A stretch of 64,000 nt of DNA from assembly GCF_000717175.1 (NCBI RefSeq), contig NZ_JNYD01000035.1, positions 37,968-101,967 of the forward strand, in the 5' to 3' direction. The notes beneath the pieces are model-generated. The model worked only from the letters and a program-made list of their open reading frames with translations, did not search any database and was not told the origin of the DNA. Below are positions 36,945 through 46,671 of this stretch, piece after piece. Position 1 is the stretch's first letter, and each line of letters opens with the position of its first letter. A program made the position numbers and the translations under genes. Source of the stretch: Pseudonocardia autotrophica (GTDB taxonomy: Bacteria > Actinomycetota > Actinomycetes > Mycobacteriales > Pseudonocardiaceae).

Positions 36945-37445
36945 CGCCCTGGCCCGGGCGGGCGCGTCGGGGTCCCCGCCGGCCGTCGCGAGCACCGTGG
37001 CCCCCTCGTACAGCAGGTGCAGCGCGGCACCGACCGCCTCCGGGTGCCCCTCCTCCCGCGCGCGGTCGACCAGGTACGCCCGCATCCACTCCTTCTCCGC
37101 GCGGATCACCGGCTCGGCCGGGTGCCCGGTCCCGCCGATCTCCGCGTAGGCGTTGACGAAGGCGCAGCCGCGGTCCTGCTCGCGCAACCACAGCGCCAGG
37201 ACGTCGAACACGTCCTCCACCGGCCGCCCGCGCATGTGCTCGTGCAGGAACTCCTGCCACACGCCGGTGCGGCGCTCGAGGTAGAGCGCGACCAGCGCGT
37301 CCTTGGAACCGAAGCGGTCGTAGAGCGTCTTCTTCGTGGTGCCGGCGGTCTCGGCGATCAGGTCGACGCCCACGGCCCTGATGCCGTGCCGGTAGAACAG
37401 CGCGGAGGCCGCCGCGATCAGCTTCTCGCCCGCAGGGGTGCTCAT
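36855..37445 (-). CDS. TetR-family regulator, divergent from EamA exporter
   Basis: A 196-residue repressor. The helix-turn-helix is near residues 8-55 (KLIAAASALFYRHGIRAVGV, ETAGTTKKTLYDRFGSKDAL); the rest resembles the AcrR/LfrR-type subgroup with WLREQDRGCAFVNAYAE. A minus-strand TATACT at 37459-37454 lies 8 bp before the ATG. It probably controls the divergent EamA gene. The last ~20 residues are charged and low in structure, and overlap the small membrane ORF. Confidence 0.9.
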   Translation of the reverse strand: MSTPAGEKLIAAASALFYRHGIRAVGVDLIAETAGTTKKTLYDRFGSKDALVALYLERRTGVWQEFLHEHMRGRPVEDVFDVLALWLREQDRGCAFVNAYAEIGGTGHPAEPVIRAEKEWMRAYLVDRAREEGHPEAVGAALHLLYEGATVLATAGGDPDAPARARASALAVLYPPADQEGERGQEHQHDHSLADR

Positions 37446-37485
37446 ACACTGCGAGTATACCGACCGGTGTGGTTACTTCGGAACC
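37446..37485. promoter_or_regulatory. TetR/EamA divergent control region
   Basis: It contains the inverted repeat ACCG-AC-CGGT (37459-37468) overlapping the minus-strand -10 TATACT. The 40-bp gap leaves room for only one regulator site, so one TetR dimer could control both genes. Confidence 0.5.
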
Positions 37486-38532
37486 ATGAGACGAGACGCG
37501 GTCGTGGGCGCGGCGTTCGTGCTGTTCTGGAGCTCCGGGTTCGTCGGGGCCGAGCTGGGGACCGGCTACACCGGGGCGGACACGTTGCTGGCGTGGCGGT
37601 ACGTGATCGCGGCGGCGGTGTTGTGGCTGGTGGTCGCCGTACGCCGCAGCCCGGTCCCGCGCGGGGCGCCCGCCCGCCAGGTCCTGCTCGGGACCCTCAC
37701 CCAGGTCCTCTACCTCGGCGGCGTGGTGACGGGCGTGGGGCTCGGGGTGCCGGCGGGGACCGCGGCACTGGTGGCGGCGCTGCAGCCGCTGGTCGTCGCG
37801 ACGGCGGCCGGCCGGTTCCTCGGCGAGCGCACGACCGCCCGGCAACGGGCCGGGCTGGCGGCCGGGCTGGCCGGGGTCGCGCTGGTGGTGGCGGGCGACC
37901 TGGGCCCGGGCACGGCCCCCGCCTGGGCCTTCCTGCTGCCGGTCGGCGGGATGCTGGCGCTGTCGGCCGGGACGGTGCTGGAGCGCCGGATGCGGCCGCC
38001 GGAGAGCCCGCTCACCGCGATGGCGCTGCAGTCGACCACGGGCGCGGTCCTGTTCACCGCCGTCGCCGCCCTGGCCGGGCAGCTCCAGCCGCCCGCCGAA
38101 CCGGGCTTCTGGGGCGCGGTGGCGTGGGTGGTGGTGCTGTCCTCCTTCGGCGGCTACGGCACCTACCTGGTGGTCCTGCGTCGCAGCGGGGCGACCCGGG
38201 TGTCCGCGCTGCTCTACCTGACCCCGCCGACGACGATGCTCTGGACCTTCCTGATGTTCGGCGAGGTCCCGGTCCTGCTCGCCGTCCCCGGCATCGCCCT
38301 GTGCGCGGTCGGTGTGTGGCTCGTGCTCAGCCGGCGGGGATCTGCACGACGCGAAACTGTCGGTGCCCGGGCGCATGATGGGGACCGTGAGCTCGCTGGA
38401 CGGTTTCTCCCCCGCCACCCGGGACTGGTTCCGGGGCGCCTTCGCCGCGCCCACGGCCGCCCAGGAGGGCGCGTGGAGCGCTGCCCAGGCCGGGCGGAAC
38501 GCGCTGGTCGTGGCGCCGACCGGATCGGGTAA
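37486..38532 (+). CDS. EamA/DMT-family exporter
   Basis: A 348-residue membrane protein; residues 1-285 contain ten hydrophobic segments in two EamA repeats (AAFVLFWSSGFVGAELG near the start; LYLTPPTTMLWTFLMFGEVP in the second). The last ~60 residues are Arg/Gly-rich, hydrophilic and overlap the start of lhr by ~158 bp in another frame, so the family domain ends well before the stop. It likely exports a small metabolite or amino acid; the divergent TetR is the probable controller. Confidence 0.85.
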   Translation: MRRDAVVGAAFVLFWSSGFVGAELGTGYTGADTLLAWRYVIAAAVLWLVVAVRRSPVPRGAPARQVLLGTLTQVLYLGGVVTGVGLGVPAGTAALVAALQPLVVATAAGRFLGERTTARQRAGLAAGLAGVALVVAGDLGPGTAPAWAFLLPVGGMLALSAGTVLERRMRPPESPLTAMALQSTTGAVLFTAVAALAGQLQPPAEPGFWGAVAWVVVLSSFGGYGTYLVVLRRSGATRVSALLYLTPPTTMLWTFLMFGEVPVLLAVPGIALCAVGVWLVLSRRGSARRETVGARAHDGDRELAGRFLPRHPGLVPGRLRRAHGRPGGRVERCPGRAERAGRGADRIG

Positions 38533-41500
38533 GACCCTCGCCGCGTTCCTCTGGGCGCTGGACCGGCTGGCGTCGGAGGCGGTGCCCGAGGAGCGCACCC
38601 GGCGGTGCCGGGTGCTGTACGTGTCCCCGCTCAAGGCCCTGGCGGTCGACGTGCAGCGCAACCTGCGCGCCCCGCTCACGGGCATGCGGCAGGAGGCGCA
38701 GCGGCGCGGCGATCCGGTCCCGGACATCACGGTCGGCATGCGCACCGGGGACACCCCGGCGGACGAGCGGCGCCAGTTCGCGCGCACCCCGCCGGACGTG
38801 CTGGTCACCACCCCCGAGTCGCTCTTCCTGCTGCTCACCTCGGCGGCGCGCGAGTCGCTGCGCGGGGTGGAGACCGTGATCCTCGACGAGGTGCACGCGG
38901 TGGCCGCGACCAAACGCGGCGCGCACCTGGCCCTGTCCCTCGAGCGGCTCGACGAGCTGCTCGAGAAGCCCGCCCAGCGGATCGGCCTGTCCGCCACCGT
39001 GCGCCCGCTCGACGAGGTGTCGACCTTCCTGTCCGGTGCCCGGCCGGTCGAGGTGGTCCAGCCGAGGACCCCGAAGACGATCGAGGTCCGGGTCGAGGTC
39101 CCGGTGCCGGACCTCGCCGCGCTCGACGAGCGGCCGGCCCCGGGCAGCGCGGACGAGGAGGTCATCGGGTCCGCGGCCGGCGGCGCCCAGCGGCCCTCGA
39201 TCTGGCCCGCGGTGGAGAAGCGGCTGCTCGACCTGGTGCGCGCGCACCGCTCGACCATCGTGTTCGCCAACTCGCGGCGGCTGGCCGAGCGGCTCACGGC
39301 GAAGCTCAACGAGCTGGCCGTCGAGGAGGCCGGGGAGGCCGTCGAGCTCGACCGCTTCCCCGCCGAGGCGATCGGCGAGTCCGGGGTGGGCGGCGGCGCA
39401 CCGCCGGTGGTGGCCAAGGCGCACCACGGGTCGATGTCCCGCGAGCAGCGCACGCTCGTGGAGGAGGAGCTCAAGAGCGGGCGGCTGCCGTGCGTGGTCG
39501 CGACCTCGAGCCTCGAGCTGGGCATCGACATGGGCGCGGTGGACCTGGTCGTGCAGGTGGAGGCGCCGCCGAGCGTGGCGTCCGGGCTGCAGCGCGTCGG
39601 CCGCGCCGGGCACCAGGTCGGCGCGGTGTCGCAGGGCGTGGTGTTCCCGAAGTTCCGCGGCGACCTCGTCTCGTGCGCGGTCGTCGCCGAGCGGATGACC
39701 GGCGGGGCGATCGAGTCCATGCGCTACCCGCGCAACCCGCTCGACGTGCTGGCCCAGCAGGTCGTCGCCATGGTCGCGATGGACCCCTGGAAGCTCGACG
39801 AGCTGGCCGCCGTCGTCCGCCGGGCCGCGCCCTTCGCCGCCCTGCCGGACTCGGCGCTGCACTCGGTCCTGGACATGCTGGCCGGGCGCTACCCCTCCGA
39901 GGAGTTCGGCGAGCTGCGGGCCCGGATCACCTGGGACCGGGTCACCGACGAGCTGCGCGGCCGGCCCGGCGCGCAGCGCCTGGCGGTGACCTCCGGCGGC
40001 ACGATCCCCGACCGCGGGCTGTTCACCGTCATGACGCCGGGCGGGGCCGACGGCGCGGGCTCGCGCGTCGGCGAGCTCGACGAGGAGATGGTCTACGAGT
40101 CCCGGGTGGGCGACACGTTCCTGCTCGGCACGTCGAGCTGGCGGGTCGAGGACATCACGCACGACCGCGTGATCGTCACGCCTGCGCCCGGCGAGCCCGC
40201 GCGCATGCCGTTCTGGAAGGGCGAGTCGATCGGGCGGCCGCTGGAGCTGGGCCGGGCGGTCGGGAAGTTCGTCCGCGAGATGGCCGGGCTGGCGGACGAG
40301 GAGGCCCGCACCCGGGCGGCCGCGGCCGGGCTGGACGAGTGGGCCACCGACAACCTGCTCTCCTACCTGCACGAGCAGCGCGAGGCCACGCGGCACGTGC
40401 CGAGCGACCGCACGATCCTGGTCGAGCGGTTCCGGGACGAGCTGGGCGACTGGCGACTCGTGGTCCACTCCCCCTTCGGTTCCCAGGTCAACGGGCCGTG
40501 GGCGCTCGCCATCGCGGCCCGGATGCGGGAGAAGCGCGGGGTCGAGGTGCACGCGGCCGGGGCGGACGACGGGATCGTGCTGCGCCTGCCCGCTCTGTAC
40601 GACTCTGCAGGGCTCGACGACAGCGGCAGCGAAATTGTGCCCACCGCCGAGGACGTGCTGCTCGAGCCCGGCGAGGTCGAGCAGATCGTGGTGGCCGAGC
40701 TGGGCAACTCGTCGCTGTTCGCCTCGCGGTTCCGCGAGTGCGCGGCCCGGGCGCTGCTGCTCCCCCGCCGCGACCCGAAGCGGCGCAGCCCGCTGTGGCA
40801 GCAGCGGCAGCGTTCGGCGCAGCTGCTGGCCGTCGCGGGCAAGTTCGAGCAGTTCCCGATCACGCTCGAGGCGATGCGCGAGTGCGTGCAGGACGTCTAC
40901 GACCTGCCGGGCCTGCGTGAGCTGATGTCCGACGTGGAGTCCCGCAAGGTCAAGGTGGTCGAGGTGGCCACCCCGCAGCCCTCGCCCTTCGCGCGCAGCC
41001 TGCTGTTCGGCTACATCGGCATGTTCCTGTACGAGATGGACGCACCGCTGGCCGAGCGTCGCGCCGCCGCCCTCTCGCTGGACTCCACACTGCTCGCCGA
41101 GCTGCTGGGATCCGAGGCGATCCGTGAGCTGCTCGATCCCGAGGTACTCGCCGAGGTCGAGGCGTCGCTGCAGCGCACGGCGCCGGACCGGCACGCGCGC
41201 GACGCGGAGGGCGCGGCCGACCTGCTGCGCTTCGTCGGCGACCTGTCCGAGGCGGACGGACGGGCCCGGGGTGTCGAGCCCGCGTGGTTCGCCGAGCTGG
41301 AGGCGCAGCGCCGGGCGATCCGGGTGCGCATCGCCGGCGAGGAGCGGTTCGTCGCGATCGAGGACGCGGGCCGCATCCGGGACGCGCTGGGCGCGCCGCT
41401 GCCCGTCGGCGTGCCGGAGACGTTCACCGAGCCGGTCCCGGACCCGCTCGGCGACCTCGTGCTGCGGTACGCGCGGACGCACGGCCCGTTCACCGCCGCG

Positions 41501-43303
41501 GAGTGCGCGTCCCGGTTCGGGCTCGGCGTCGCCGTGGTGGCCGGGGTGCTCGACCGGCTGACCGGGGTCGGGCGGCTGGTCCGCGGCGAGCTGCGCCCGC
41601 AGGCCGCGGGCGGCGGCGAGGGCTCGGTCGAGTACTGCGACGCCGAGGTCCTGCGCCGGCTGCGGCGCGCCTCGCTGGCGCGGCTGCGGGCCGAGGTCGA
41701 GCCGGTCGAGCAGCGCGCGCTGGGTCGTTTCCTGCCCGCGTGGCAGGGCGTGCGCACCCACGCCGACGGCGAGCGGCGCGGTCGCATGCGCCGTGCCCCC
41801 GGCGCGGAGGACGTGCTCGGCGTGGTCGAGCAGCTGGCCGGGGCCCCGCTGCCGGCGAGCGCACTGGAGTCGCTGATCCTGCCCGCGCGGCTGCCGGGCT
41901 ACACCCCCGCCCTGCTCGACGAGCTCACCGCGGCCGGCGAGGTCACCTGGACCGGCTGCGGGCCGCTGGCCGGCAGCGACGGCTGGCTGGCCGTGGCCCC
42001 GGCCGACGTCGCGGACCTGCTGCTGCCCGAGCCCGAGCTCGAGGTCGCCGGCACGCCGCTGCACCGGGCGCTGCTCGCGGCGCTCGGGCTGCCCGATCTC
42101 GGCGAGCCGGCCGTCGGCGGCGGCGCCCTGTTCTTCCGCCAGCTCGCCGACCAGGCCGGTCGCACGCTCGTGGCGGAGGGCGAGGAGGCCCCGACCGACG
42201 ACGCCACGGTCACCGCGATCTGGGACCTCGTCTGGGCGGGGCTGCTCACCAACGACACGCTGGGCCCGCTGCGGGCCCGGCTGGGCGGTGGCGGCCGGGG
42301 CTCCGGCGGCCGCGGCGGTCCCGCGCACCGGACCCGGCGCAGCGCCTCGCGCGGGCGGTACGCCCAGCTGCGCGCCGGCCGCCCGCAGATGCCGAGCCGC
42401 ACGGGGCCGCCGTCGGTGGGCGGCAGGTGGGCGCTCGCGGTGGACCGCGAGCCGGATCCCACGCGTCGGGCACACGCGCGGGCCGAGGCGTTCCTCGAAC
42501 GGCACGGCGTGCTGACCCGGGGTGCACTGGGCACCGAGCGGGTCACCGGCGGGTTCGCGGCGGTCTACAAGGTGCTGCGGGCGATGGAGGACTCCGGGCG
42601 GGTGCGGCGCGGGTACGTCGTCGAGGGTCTGGGGGCGGCGCAGTTCGCCGTGCCGGGGGCGATCGACCGGATCCGCGCCCTGTCCAGCCCGGACGGGAGC
42701 CCCGCGGCGAGCGGGTCGGCGGCGGGCGCCGCCGCGATCGGCGCCGCACCGGACCGGCGGCGGAGCAGTTTCGAGGACTTCTCCGCGGACAGCTCCGAGG
42801 GCTTCGCGGAGGAGGGCGGCCCCCACCCCGGCATCCCCCACCGCGACGGCCCCCACTCCGACGGGCCCCACCTCGACGGGCGGCACTTCGCCGGTGCAGG
42901 GCGGGCACCCCACGACGCAGGCGGCGGCTCGGGGTTGTCGCGGGTGGTGCTGGCGGCGGCCGACCCGGCCCAGCCGTACGGCGCGGCGCTGTCGTGGCCG
43001 GCGACCGTCGGCGACTCGAAGCACCGTCCCGGCCGCAAGGCGGGCGCGCTGGTGGTGCTGGTGGAGGGGGCGCCGGCGCTGTACGTCGAGCGCGGCGGCA
43101 AGTCCCTGCTGTCGTTCACCACGGAGTACGACGAGCTGTCCGCGGCCGCGCACGCGCTGGCCGGCGCGGTGCACGAGGGCTGGCTCGGCACGCTCGCGGT
43201 CGAGCGGGCCGACGGCGGCGGGGCCCTGGGCTCCGAGTTGGCCGAGGTGCTCACCGAGGCCGGCTTCCGCGTCACGCCGAAGGGCCTGCGCCTCCGGGCC
43301 TGA
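38375..43303 (+). CDS. lhr: Large ATP-dependent helicase Lhr
   Basis: A 1642-residue superfamily-2 3'-5' helicase of the Lhr type involved in DNA repair. The core has Walker A APTGSGKT (~48-55), a DEVH box in ILDEVHAVAATKRG, LSATVRPL (motif III) and QRVGRAGHQ (motif VI). Winged-helix and Lhr-C domains fill the rest. A His/Pro/Gly-rich insert (PHxDGPHxDG repeats, residues ~1482-1505) interrupts the C-terminal region. The start is uncertain: ATG 38375, ATG 38378 or GTG 38387 all precede the family N-terminus SLDGFSPATRDWF. All overlap the 3' end of the EamA gene. Confidence 0.95.
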   Translation: MMGTVSSLDGFSPATRDWFRGAFAAPTAAQEGAWSAAQAGRNALVVAPTGSGKTLAAFLWALDRLASEAVPEERTRRCRVLYVSPLKALAVDVQRNLRAPLTGMRQEAQRRGDPVPDITVGMRTGDTPADERRQFARTPPDVLVTTPESLFLLLTSAARESLRGVETVILDEVHAVAATKRGAHLALSLERLDELLEKPAQRIGLSATVRPLDEVSTFLSGARPVEVVQPRTPKTIEVRVEVPVPDLAALDERPAPGSADEEVIGSAAGGAQRPSIWPAVEKRLLDLVRAHRSTIVFANSRRLAERLTAKLNELAVEEAGEAVELDRFPAEAIGESGVGGGAPPVVAKAHHGSMSREQRTLVEEELKSGRLPCVVATSSLELGIDMGAVDLVVQVEAPPSVASGLQRVGRAGHQVGAVSQGVVFPKFRGDLVSCAVVAERMTGGAIESMRYPRNPLDVLAQQVVAMVAMDPWKLDELAAVVRRAAPFAALPDSALHSVLDMLAGRYPSEEFGELRARITWDRVTDELRGRPGAQRLAVTSGGTIPDRGLFTVMTPGGADGAGSRVGELDEEMVYESRVGDTFLLGTSSWRVEDITHDRVIVTPAPGEPARMPFWKGESIGRPLELGRAVGKFVREMAGLADEEARTRAAAAGLDEWATDNLLSYLHEQREATRHVPSDRTILVERFRDELGDWRLVVHSPFGSQVNGPWALAIAARMREKRGVEVHAAGADDGIVLRLPALYDSAGLDDSGSEIVPTAEDVLLEPGEVEQIVVAELGNSSLFASRFRECAARALLLPRRDPKRRSPLWQQRQRSAQLLAVAGKFEQFPITLEAMRECVQDVYDLPGLRELMSDVESRKVKVVEVATPQPSPFARSLLFGYIGMFLYEMDAPLAERRAAALSLDSTLLAELLGSEAIRELLDPEVLAEVEASLQRTAPDRHARDAEGAADLLRFVGDLSEADGRARGVEPAWFAELEAQRRAIRVRIAGEERFVAIEDAGRIRDALGAPLPVGVPETFTEPVPDPLGDLVLRYARTHGPFTAAECASRFGLGVAVVAGVLDRLTGVGRLVRGELRPQAAGGGEGSVEYCDAEVLRRLRRASLARLRAEVEPVEQRALGRFLPAWQGVRTHADGERRGRMRRAPGAEDVLGVVEQLAGAPLPASALESLILPARLPGYTPALLDELTAAGEVTWTGCGPLAGSDGWLAVAPADVADLLLPEPELEVAGTPLHRALLAALGLPDLGEPAVGGGALFFRQLADQAGRTLVAEGEEAPTDDATVTAIWDLVWAGLLTNDTLGPLRARLGGGGRGSGGRGGPAHRTRRSASRGRYAQLRAGRPQMPSRTGPPSVGGRWALAVDREPDPTRRAHARAEAFLERHGVLTRGALGTERVTGGFAAVYKVLRAMEDSGRVRRGYVVEGLGAAQFAVPGAIDRIRALSSPDGSPAASGSAAGAAAIGAAPDRRRSSFEDFSADSSEGFAEEGGPHPGIPHRDGPHSDGPHLDGRHFAGAGRAPHDAGGGSGLSRVVLAAADPAQPYGAALSWPATVGDSKHRPGRKAGALVVLVEGAPALYVERGGKSLLSFTTEYDELSAAAHALAGAVHEGWLGTLAVERADGGGALGSELAEVLTEAGFRVTPKGLRLRA

Positions 43304-43439
43304 GGGGCGCCCGCGACCACGCGCCGGGTCCTCCCGGCCGTACCCGCACGAGCGATCGTTCAGGCTTCCGGCGGATGCAGGCGACCGCATCAGCGACGAT
43401 GATCGGGTCACCGACTCCGATGCCGTGGGAGGCCCGACC

Positions 43440-44399
43440 GTGACGACCGTCGAGTACGACTTCGACCCCGAGCTCGCCGCCGCCATCCCGGTGCTGCCGG
43501 TCCTCGACGTCAGCGACCTGCCGGCCGCGCGTGCCGTGCTGACCGGTCTCCGCGCCCAGCTGCCCGCGCCGGACGAGACGGGCGTGACGGTGACCGAGGT
43601 CCTGGTTGCGGGACCCGAGGGTGCGCCCGACGTGCCGCTGCGGATCTACCGGCCCGACGAGCCCGCGGGCCCGGCGGGCATCTTCGACGTGCACGGCGGC
43701 GGCTTCATCCTGGGCGACCTCGACGGCAGCCACGCCGGCAACATCGCGATCGCCCGGGACGTCGGCGCGGTGCTGGTCACCGTCGACTACCGGCTCGCGC
43801 CCGAGCACCCCTTCCCGGCCGGCCTCGAGGACTGCTACGCCGGGCTGGTCTGGTTCGCCGAGCACGCCGAGGAGTTCGGCGTCGACCCCGACCGGATCGC
43901 GATCCACGGGATCAGCGCGGGCGGCGGGCTGTGCGCCGCGCTCGCGATGCTTGCCCGGGACCGCGGCGGCCCGGCGATCGCCTTCCAGTACCTGGGTGTC
44001 CCCGAGGTCGACGACCGGCTGGAGACGCCGAGCATGCGCGCCTTCACCGACACCCCGATCTGGAACCGGCCCAACGCCGTCGTGAGCTGGGACTCCTACC
44101 TCGGCGAGGGCGTCCGCGGCACCGACGCGGTGTCGCCGTACGCGGCTCCGGCCCGCGCGGCCGACCTGAGCGGCCTGCCCCCGGCCTACGTCTCGGTGAT
44201 GGCCTTCGACCCGCTGCGCGACGAGGGCATCGCCTACGCGCTGGCCCTGCAGACGGCCGGCGTCCCGGTGGAGCTGCACCTGTTCCCGGGGACCTTCCAC
44301 GGCTCGTCGCTCATCGAGGACGCCACGATCTCGAAGCGGGAGGCCGCCGAGCGGGTCGCGGTGCTCCGGCAGGCCCTGGAGCTGCCCCGGCTCGACTGA
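43440..44399 (+). CDS. Alpha/beta hydrolase, hormone-sensitive-lipase family esterase
   Basis: A 319-residue esterase. The oxyanion motif HGGG is at residues 85-88 and the nucleophile S159 in GISAGGG; the acid is D257 (FDPLRDEG) and the histidine H287 (GTFHGSS). The family linker DYRLAPEHPFP is present. GGGAGG lies before the GTG at 43440. No signal peptide is seen, so it acts in the cytosol on short acyl esters or lactones. It faces the TetR gene across a strong terminator. Confidence 0.93.
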   Translation: MTTVEYDFDPELAAAIPVLPVLDVSDLPAARAVLTGLRAQLPAPDETGVTVTEVLVAGPEGAPDVPLRIYRPDEPAGPAGIFDVHGGGFILGDLDGSHAGNIAIARDVGAVLVTVDYRLAPEHPFPAGLEDCYAGLVWFAEHAEEFGVDPDRIAIHGISAGGGLCAALAMLARDRGGPAIAFQYLGVPEVDDRLETPSMRAFTDTPIWNRPNAVVSWDSYLGEGVRGTDAVSPYAAPARAADLSGLPPAYVSVMAFDPLRDEGIAYALALQTAGVPVELHLFPGTFHGSSLIEDATISKREAAERVAVLRQALELPRLD

Positions 44400-44420
44400 T
44401 CCCACCCGGGATCAGGGACA

Positions 44421-44455
44421 CCGGTCCGCGGCCGGGGGTACCGGCCGCGGACCGG
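44421..44455. terminator. Bidirectional terminator between esterase and TetR genes
   Basis: A perfect 15-bp stem (CCGGTCCGCGGCCGG / CCGGCCGCGGACCGG) with loop GGGTA, 21 bp past the esterase stop and 49 bp past the convergent TetR stop. Confidence 0.8.
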
Positions 44456-44504
44456 CCGCGCCGGGCGGGAGGGGGCCGGCCCGGCGCGCGCTGGGGCGTC
44501 GGGG

Positions 44505-45128
44505 CTAGTCGAGTGCCCCGCGCGCCCCGAGCATCCGCCCCACGACGAGCTCGACGTAGCCCTCGACGACATCGTCGAGGGAGAGGCCGCGGTCGTCGCG
44601 GAACCAGCCGCTGAAACCGTTGAGCATGTCGAGCACCCCGAACGTGGCGAGCTGGGCGTCGGGCACGGTGAACTCGCCGGATCGCATGCCCGCGGTGATC
44701 ACGTCCCGGACCCGCCGCTGGTAGTAGCGGCGGTGCCCGTCGATCTCCGCGCGGTGCTCCGGGCTCAGGGACGCCATCTCGTGCAGCCCGACGAGGTGCT
44801 CGACCCGCCGCCGGTACAGGTGCCGCAGGTGCGCCCGGACCAGCATGGCCGTCCGGCGCGCGGGCGTGCCCGCGGCGTCGAGCAGGGGCAGGTTCTCCTC
44901 GCACGGCTCGCGCGTGACGGTCAGGCAGACCGCGTAGAGGATCTCCTCCTTGGCCGCGAAGTGGTGGTAGAGGCTGGCCCCGCGGATGCCGACGGCGTCG
45001 GCGATGTCCCGCATCCCGACGTGGGCGTACCCGCGGTCGGCGAAGGTCCGCGCCGCGGTGGTCACGATCTCCTCGCGGCGCAGCCGGGTCCGCGCCGTGC
45101 GGGACGACGCCAGGGGCTCCTGCGTCAC
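44505..45128 (-). CDS. TetR-family regulator of the catabolic block
   Basis: A 207-residue repressor resembling the KstR2-type branch: REEIVTTAARTFADRGYAHV, MRDIADAVGIRGASLYHHFA (helix-turn-helix) and a ligand domain ending FSGWFRDDRGLSLDDVVEGY. It is the third gene of the run nitroreductase - acyl-CoA ligase - TetR (13 bp after the ligase stop). KstR2 senses acyl-CoA esters, so an acyl-CoA made by the ligase next door is a reasonable inducer (inference). The likely operators are the two CCTAACCGCGGTTAGG-type sites at 47.3-47.4 kb. Confidence 0.9.
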   Translation of the reverse strand: MTQEPLASSRTARTRLRREEIVTTAARTFADRGYAHVGMRDIADAVGIRGASLYHHFAAKEEILYAVCLTVTREPCEENLPLLDAAGTPARRTAMLVRAHLRHLYRRRVEHLVGLHEMASLSPEHRAEIDGHRRYYQRRVRDVITAGMRSGEFTVPDAQLATFGVLDMLNGFSGWFRDDRGLSLDDVVEGYVELVVGRMLGARGALD

Positions 45129-45141
45129 GCCGTCACACCCC

Positions 45142-46671
45142 TCACACGGGCACCGTCCGCAGCTTCCGCTTGAGGATCTTGCCCTGCGGGTCGACGGGCA
45201 GCTCGGCCACCACGTGCACCGCCTTGGGCACCTTGTAGCCGGCCATCCGCTCCTTGCAGAAGGCGATCACCTCGTCCGGGTCGACGGCCACGCCCTCCTG
45301 CGGGATCAGGAACGCGGTGACGGCCTCGGACCAGTACTCGTCCGGCTTGCCGACGACCGCCGCCCGCAGCACGCCGGGGTGCTCGTGCAGCACCCGCTCG
45401 ACCTCCTGCGACGACACGTTCATCCCGCCGGACTTGATCACGTCCTTGAGCCGGTCGCGGAAGAAGAGGTTGCCCGCGGCGTCGACCCGCACCATGTCGC
45501 CGGTGTGCACCCAGCCGTCGACCATGACCTCGGCGGTCCGCGCGGGGTCGCGGTGGTAGCCGAGCATGACCGACGGCGTGCGGCAGAGCAGCTCGCCGAC
45601 CTCGGCGTCGTTCCCCTCGGCGTCGACGACCCGGACCTCCAGGTGCGAGACCGGGGTGCCGATCCAGGTCGGGTCGTGGTCCGGGACGTCGTCGAGCGTC
45701 CGGAACCAGCCCACGGTGCCCAGCTGGGACAGCTCCGACTGGCCCCAGTACGTCCCCCACACGACGCCGGGTGCGGCCGCGGCCCACGCGGAGATCGCGT
45801 GCGGGGCGACCTGGCCGCCGTAGGTCATGCACCGCCGGACGGCACCGACGGCGTCGGCGCCGAACCCGGCCTGACCGGCGAGGGCGAGGTAGAAGGTGGG
45901 GGTCTGCGCGATCACCGTGACGCGCTCGCGGGCGATGATCTCCAGCGAGCGGGCCGGGTCGGTGGTCGCGGGCAGCACCAGCGTGGCGCCCATGAGCGTC
46001 AGCGTGGTCATCGAGCCGAGCCCGGCGATCGTGTGGAAGGGCATCACGAACAGCCAGGTGTCGTCCGGCCCGGTGCGCAGGCCCCAGCTCCACGCCGGGG
46101 CCGTCGAGATCAGGTAGTTGCGGTGCGGGATCAGCACACCCTTGGGCGTGGCCTCGGTGCCCGAGGTGTAGACGAGCATCGCGACGTCGTGCTCGTCGAC
46201 CTCGGCCCCGGGCTCGGTGTCCTCCGCGGGCAGCTCGGTGCCGTACCCGACCAGCGCCGTCCCGGCGGGCAACACGCTCCCGACCAGCTCGGCGAAGGCC
46301 GGCGCGGCCAGCACGACCCGGGGCTCGGCGTGCCCGAGCTGGTGCGCGACCTCCGGGGCGCGGTGCAGCGGGTTGATCCCGGTGAACGCCGCGCCGAGCT
46401 TGAGCGCACCGTAGTACGCGGCCACGACGTCGACGGAGTTGGGCGCCATCGACGCGACGACGTCCCCGCGGCCGACCCCGAGCCCGCGCAGCAGGTGCGC
46501 ATACCGGTTCGCCCGGCGGTCCAGCTCGGCGTAGGTGGTCTCGGACCGGGCCCCGTCCGCGGTGTACCCGACGACGGCGACCGCCGCGGGCCGGGTGCGG
46601 GCGTGCCGCCGCAGCTGGTCGCCGATCGTGGCGCGGGCCAGCGGGCGGGTGTACTGGTCGGCGAGGCTCAT
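45142..46671 (-). CDS. Acyl-CoA synthetase (ANL superfamily)
   Basis: A 509-residue ligase activating a carboxylic acid to its CoA ester through an adenylate. The P-loop variant YTSGTEATPKG is at residues 168-178, with GQSE after YW, a TGD (VHTGDMVRVD) and the C-terminal lysine in DPQGKILKRKL. The Glu-Ala in place of the usual Thr-Gly in the P-loop is noted. The ATG overlaps the nitroreductase stop (ATGA). The substrate is unknown; the context suggests an acid formed by Baeyer-Villiger cleavage. Confidence 0.93.
   Translation of the reverse strand: MSLADQYTRPLARATIGDQLRRHARTRPAAVAVVGYTADGARSETTYAELDRRANRYAHLLRGLGVGRGDVVASMAPNSVDVVAAYYGALKLGAAFTGINPLHRAPEVAHQLGHAEPRVVLAAPAFAELVGSVLPAGTALVGYGTELPAEDTEPGAEVDEHDVAMLVYTSGTEATPKGVLIPHRNYLISTAPAWSWGLRTGPDDTWLFVMPFHTIAGLGSMTTLTLMGATLVLPATTDPARSLEIIARERVTVIAQTPTFYLALAGQAGFGADAVGAVRRCMTYGGQVAPHAISAWAAAAPGVVWGTYWGQSELSQLGTVGWFRTLDDVPDHDPTWIGTPVSHLEVRVVDAEGNDAEVGELLCRTPSVMLGYHRDPARTAEVMVDGWVHTGDMVRVDAAGNLFFRDRLKDVIKSGGMNVSSQEVERVLHEHPGVLRAAVVGKPDEYWSEAVTAFLIPQEGVAVDPDEVIAFCKERMAGYKVPKAVHVVAELPVDPQGKILKRKLRTVPV

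Noticed and set aside
38327..43486. 1719-codon minus-strand open frame antisense to lhr
   Set aside because: It reads as His/Gln/Arg-rich shadow sequence with no motif; the plus strand carries the full set of helicase motifs.
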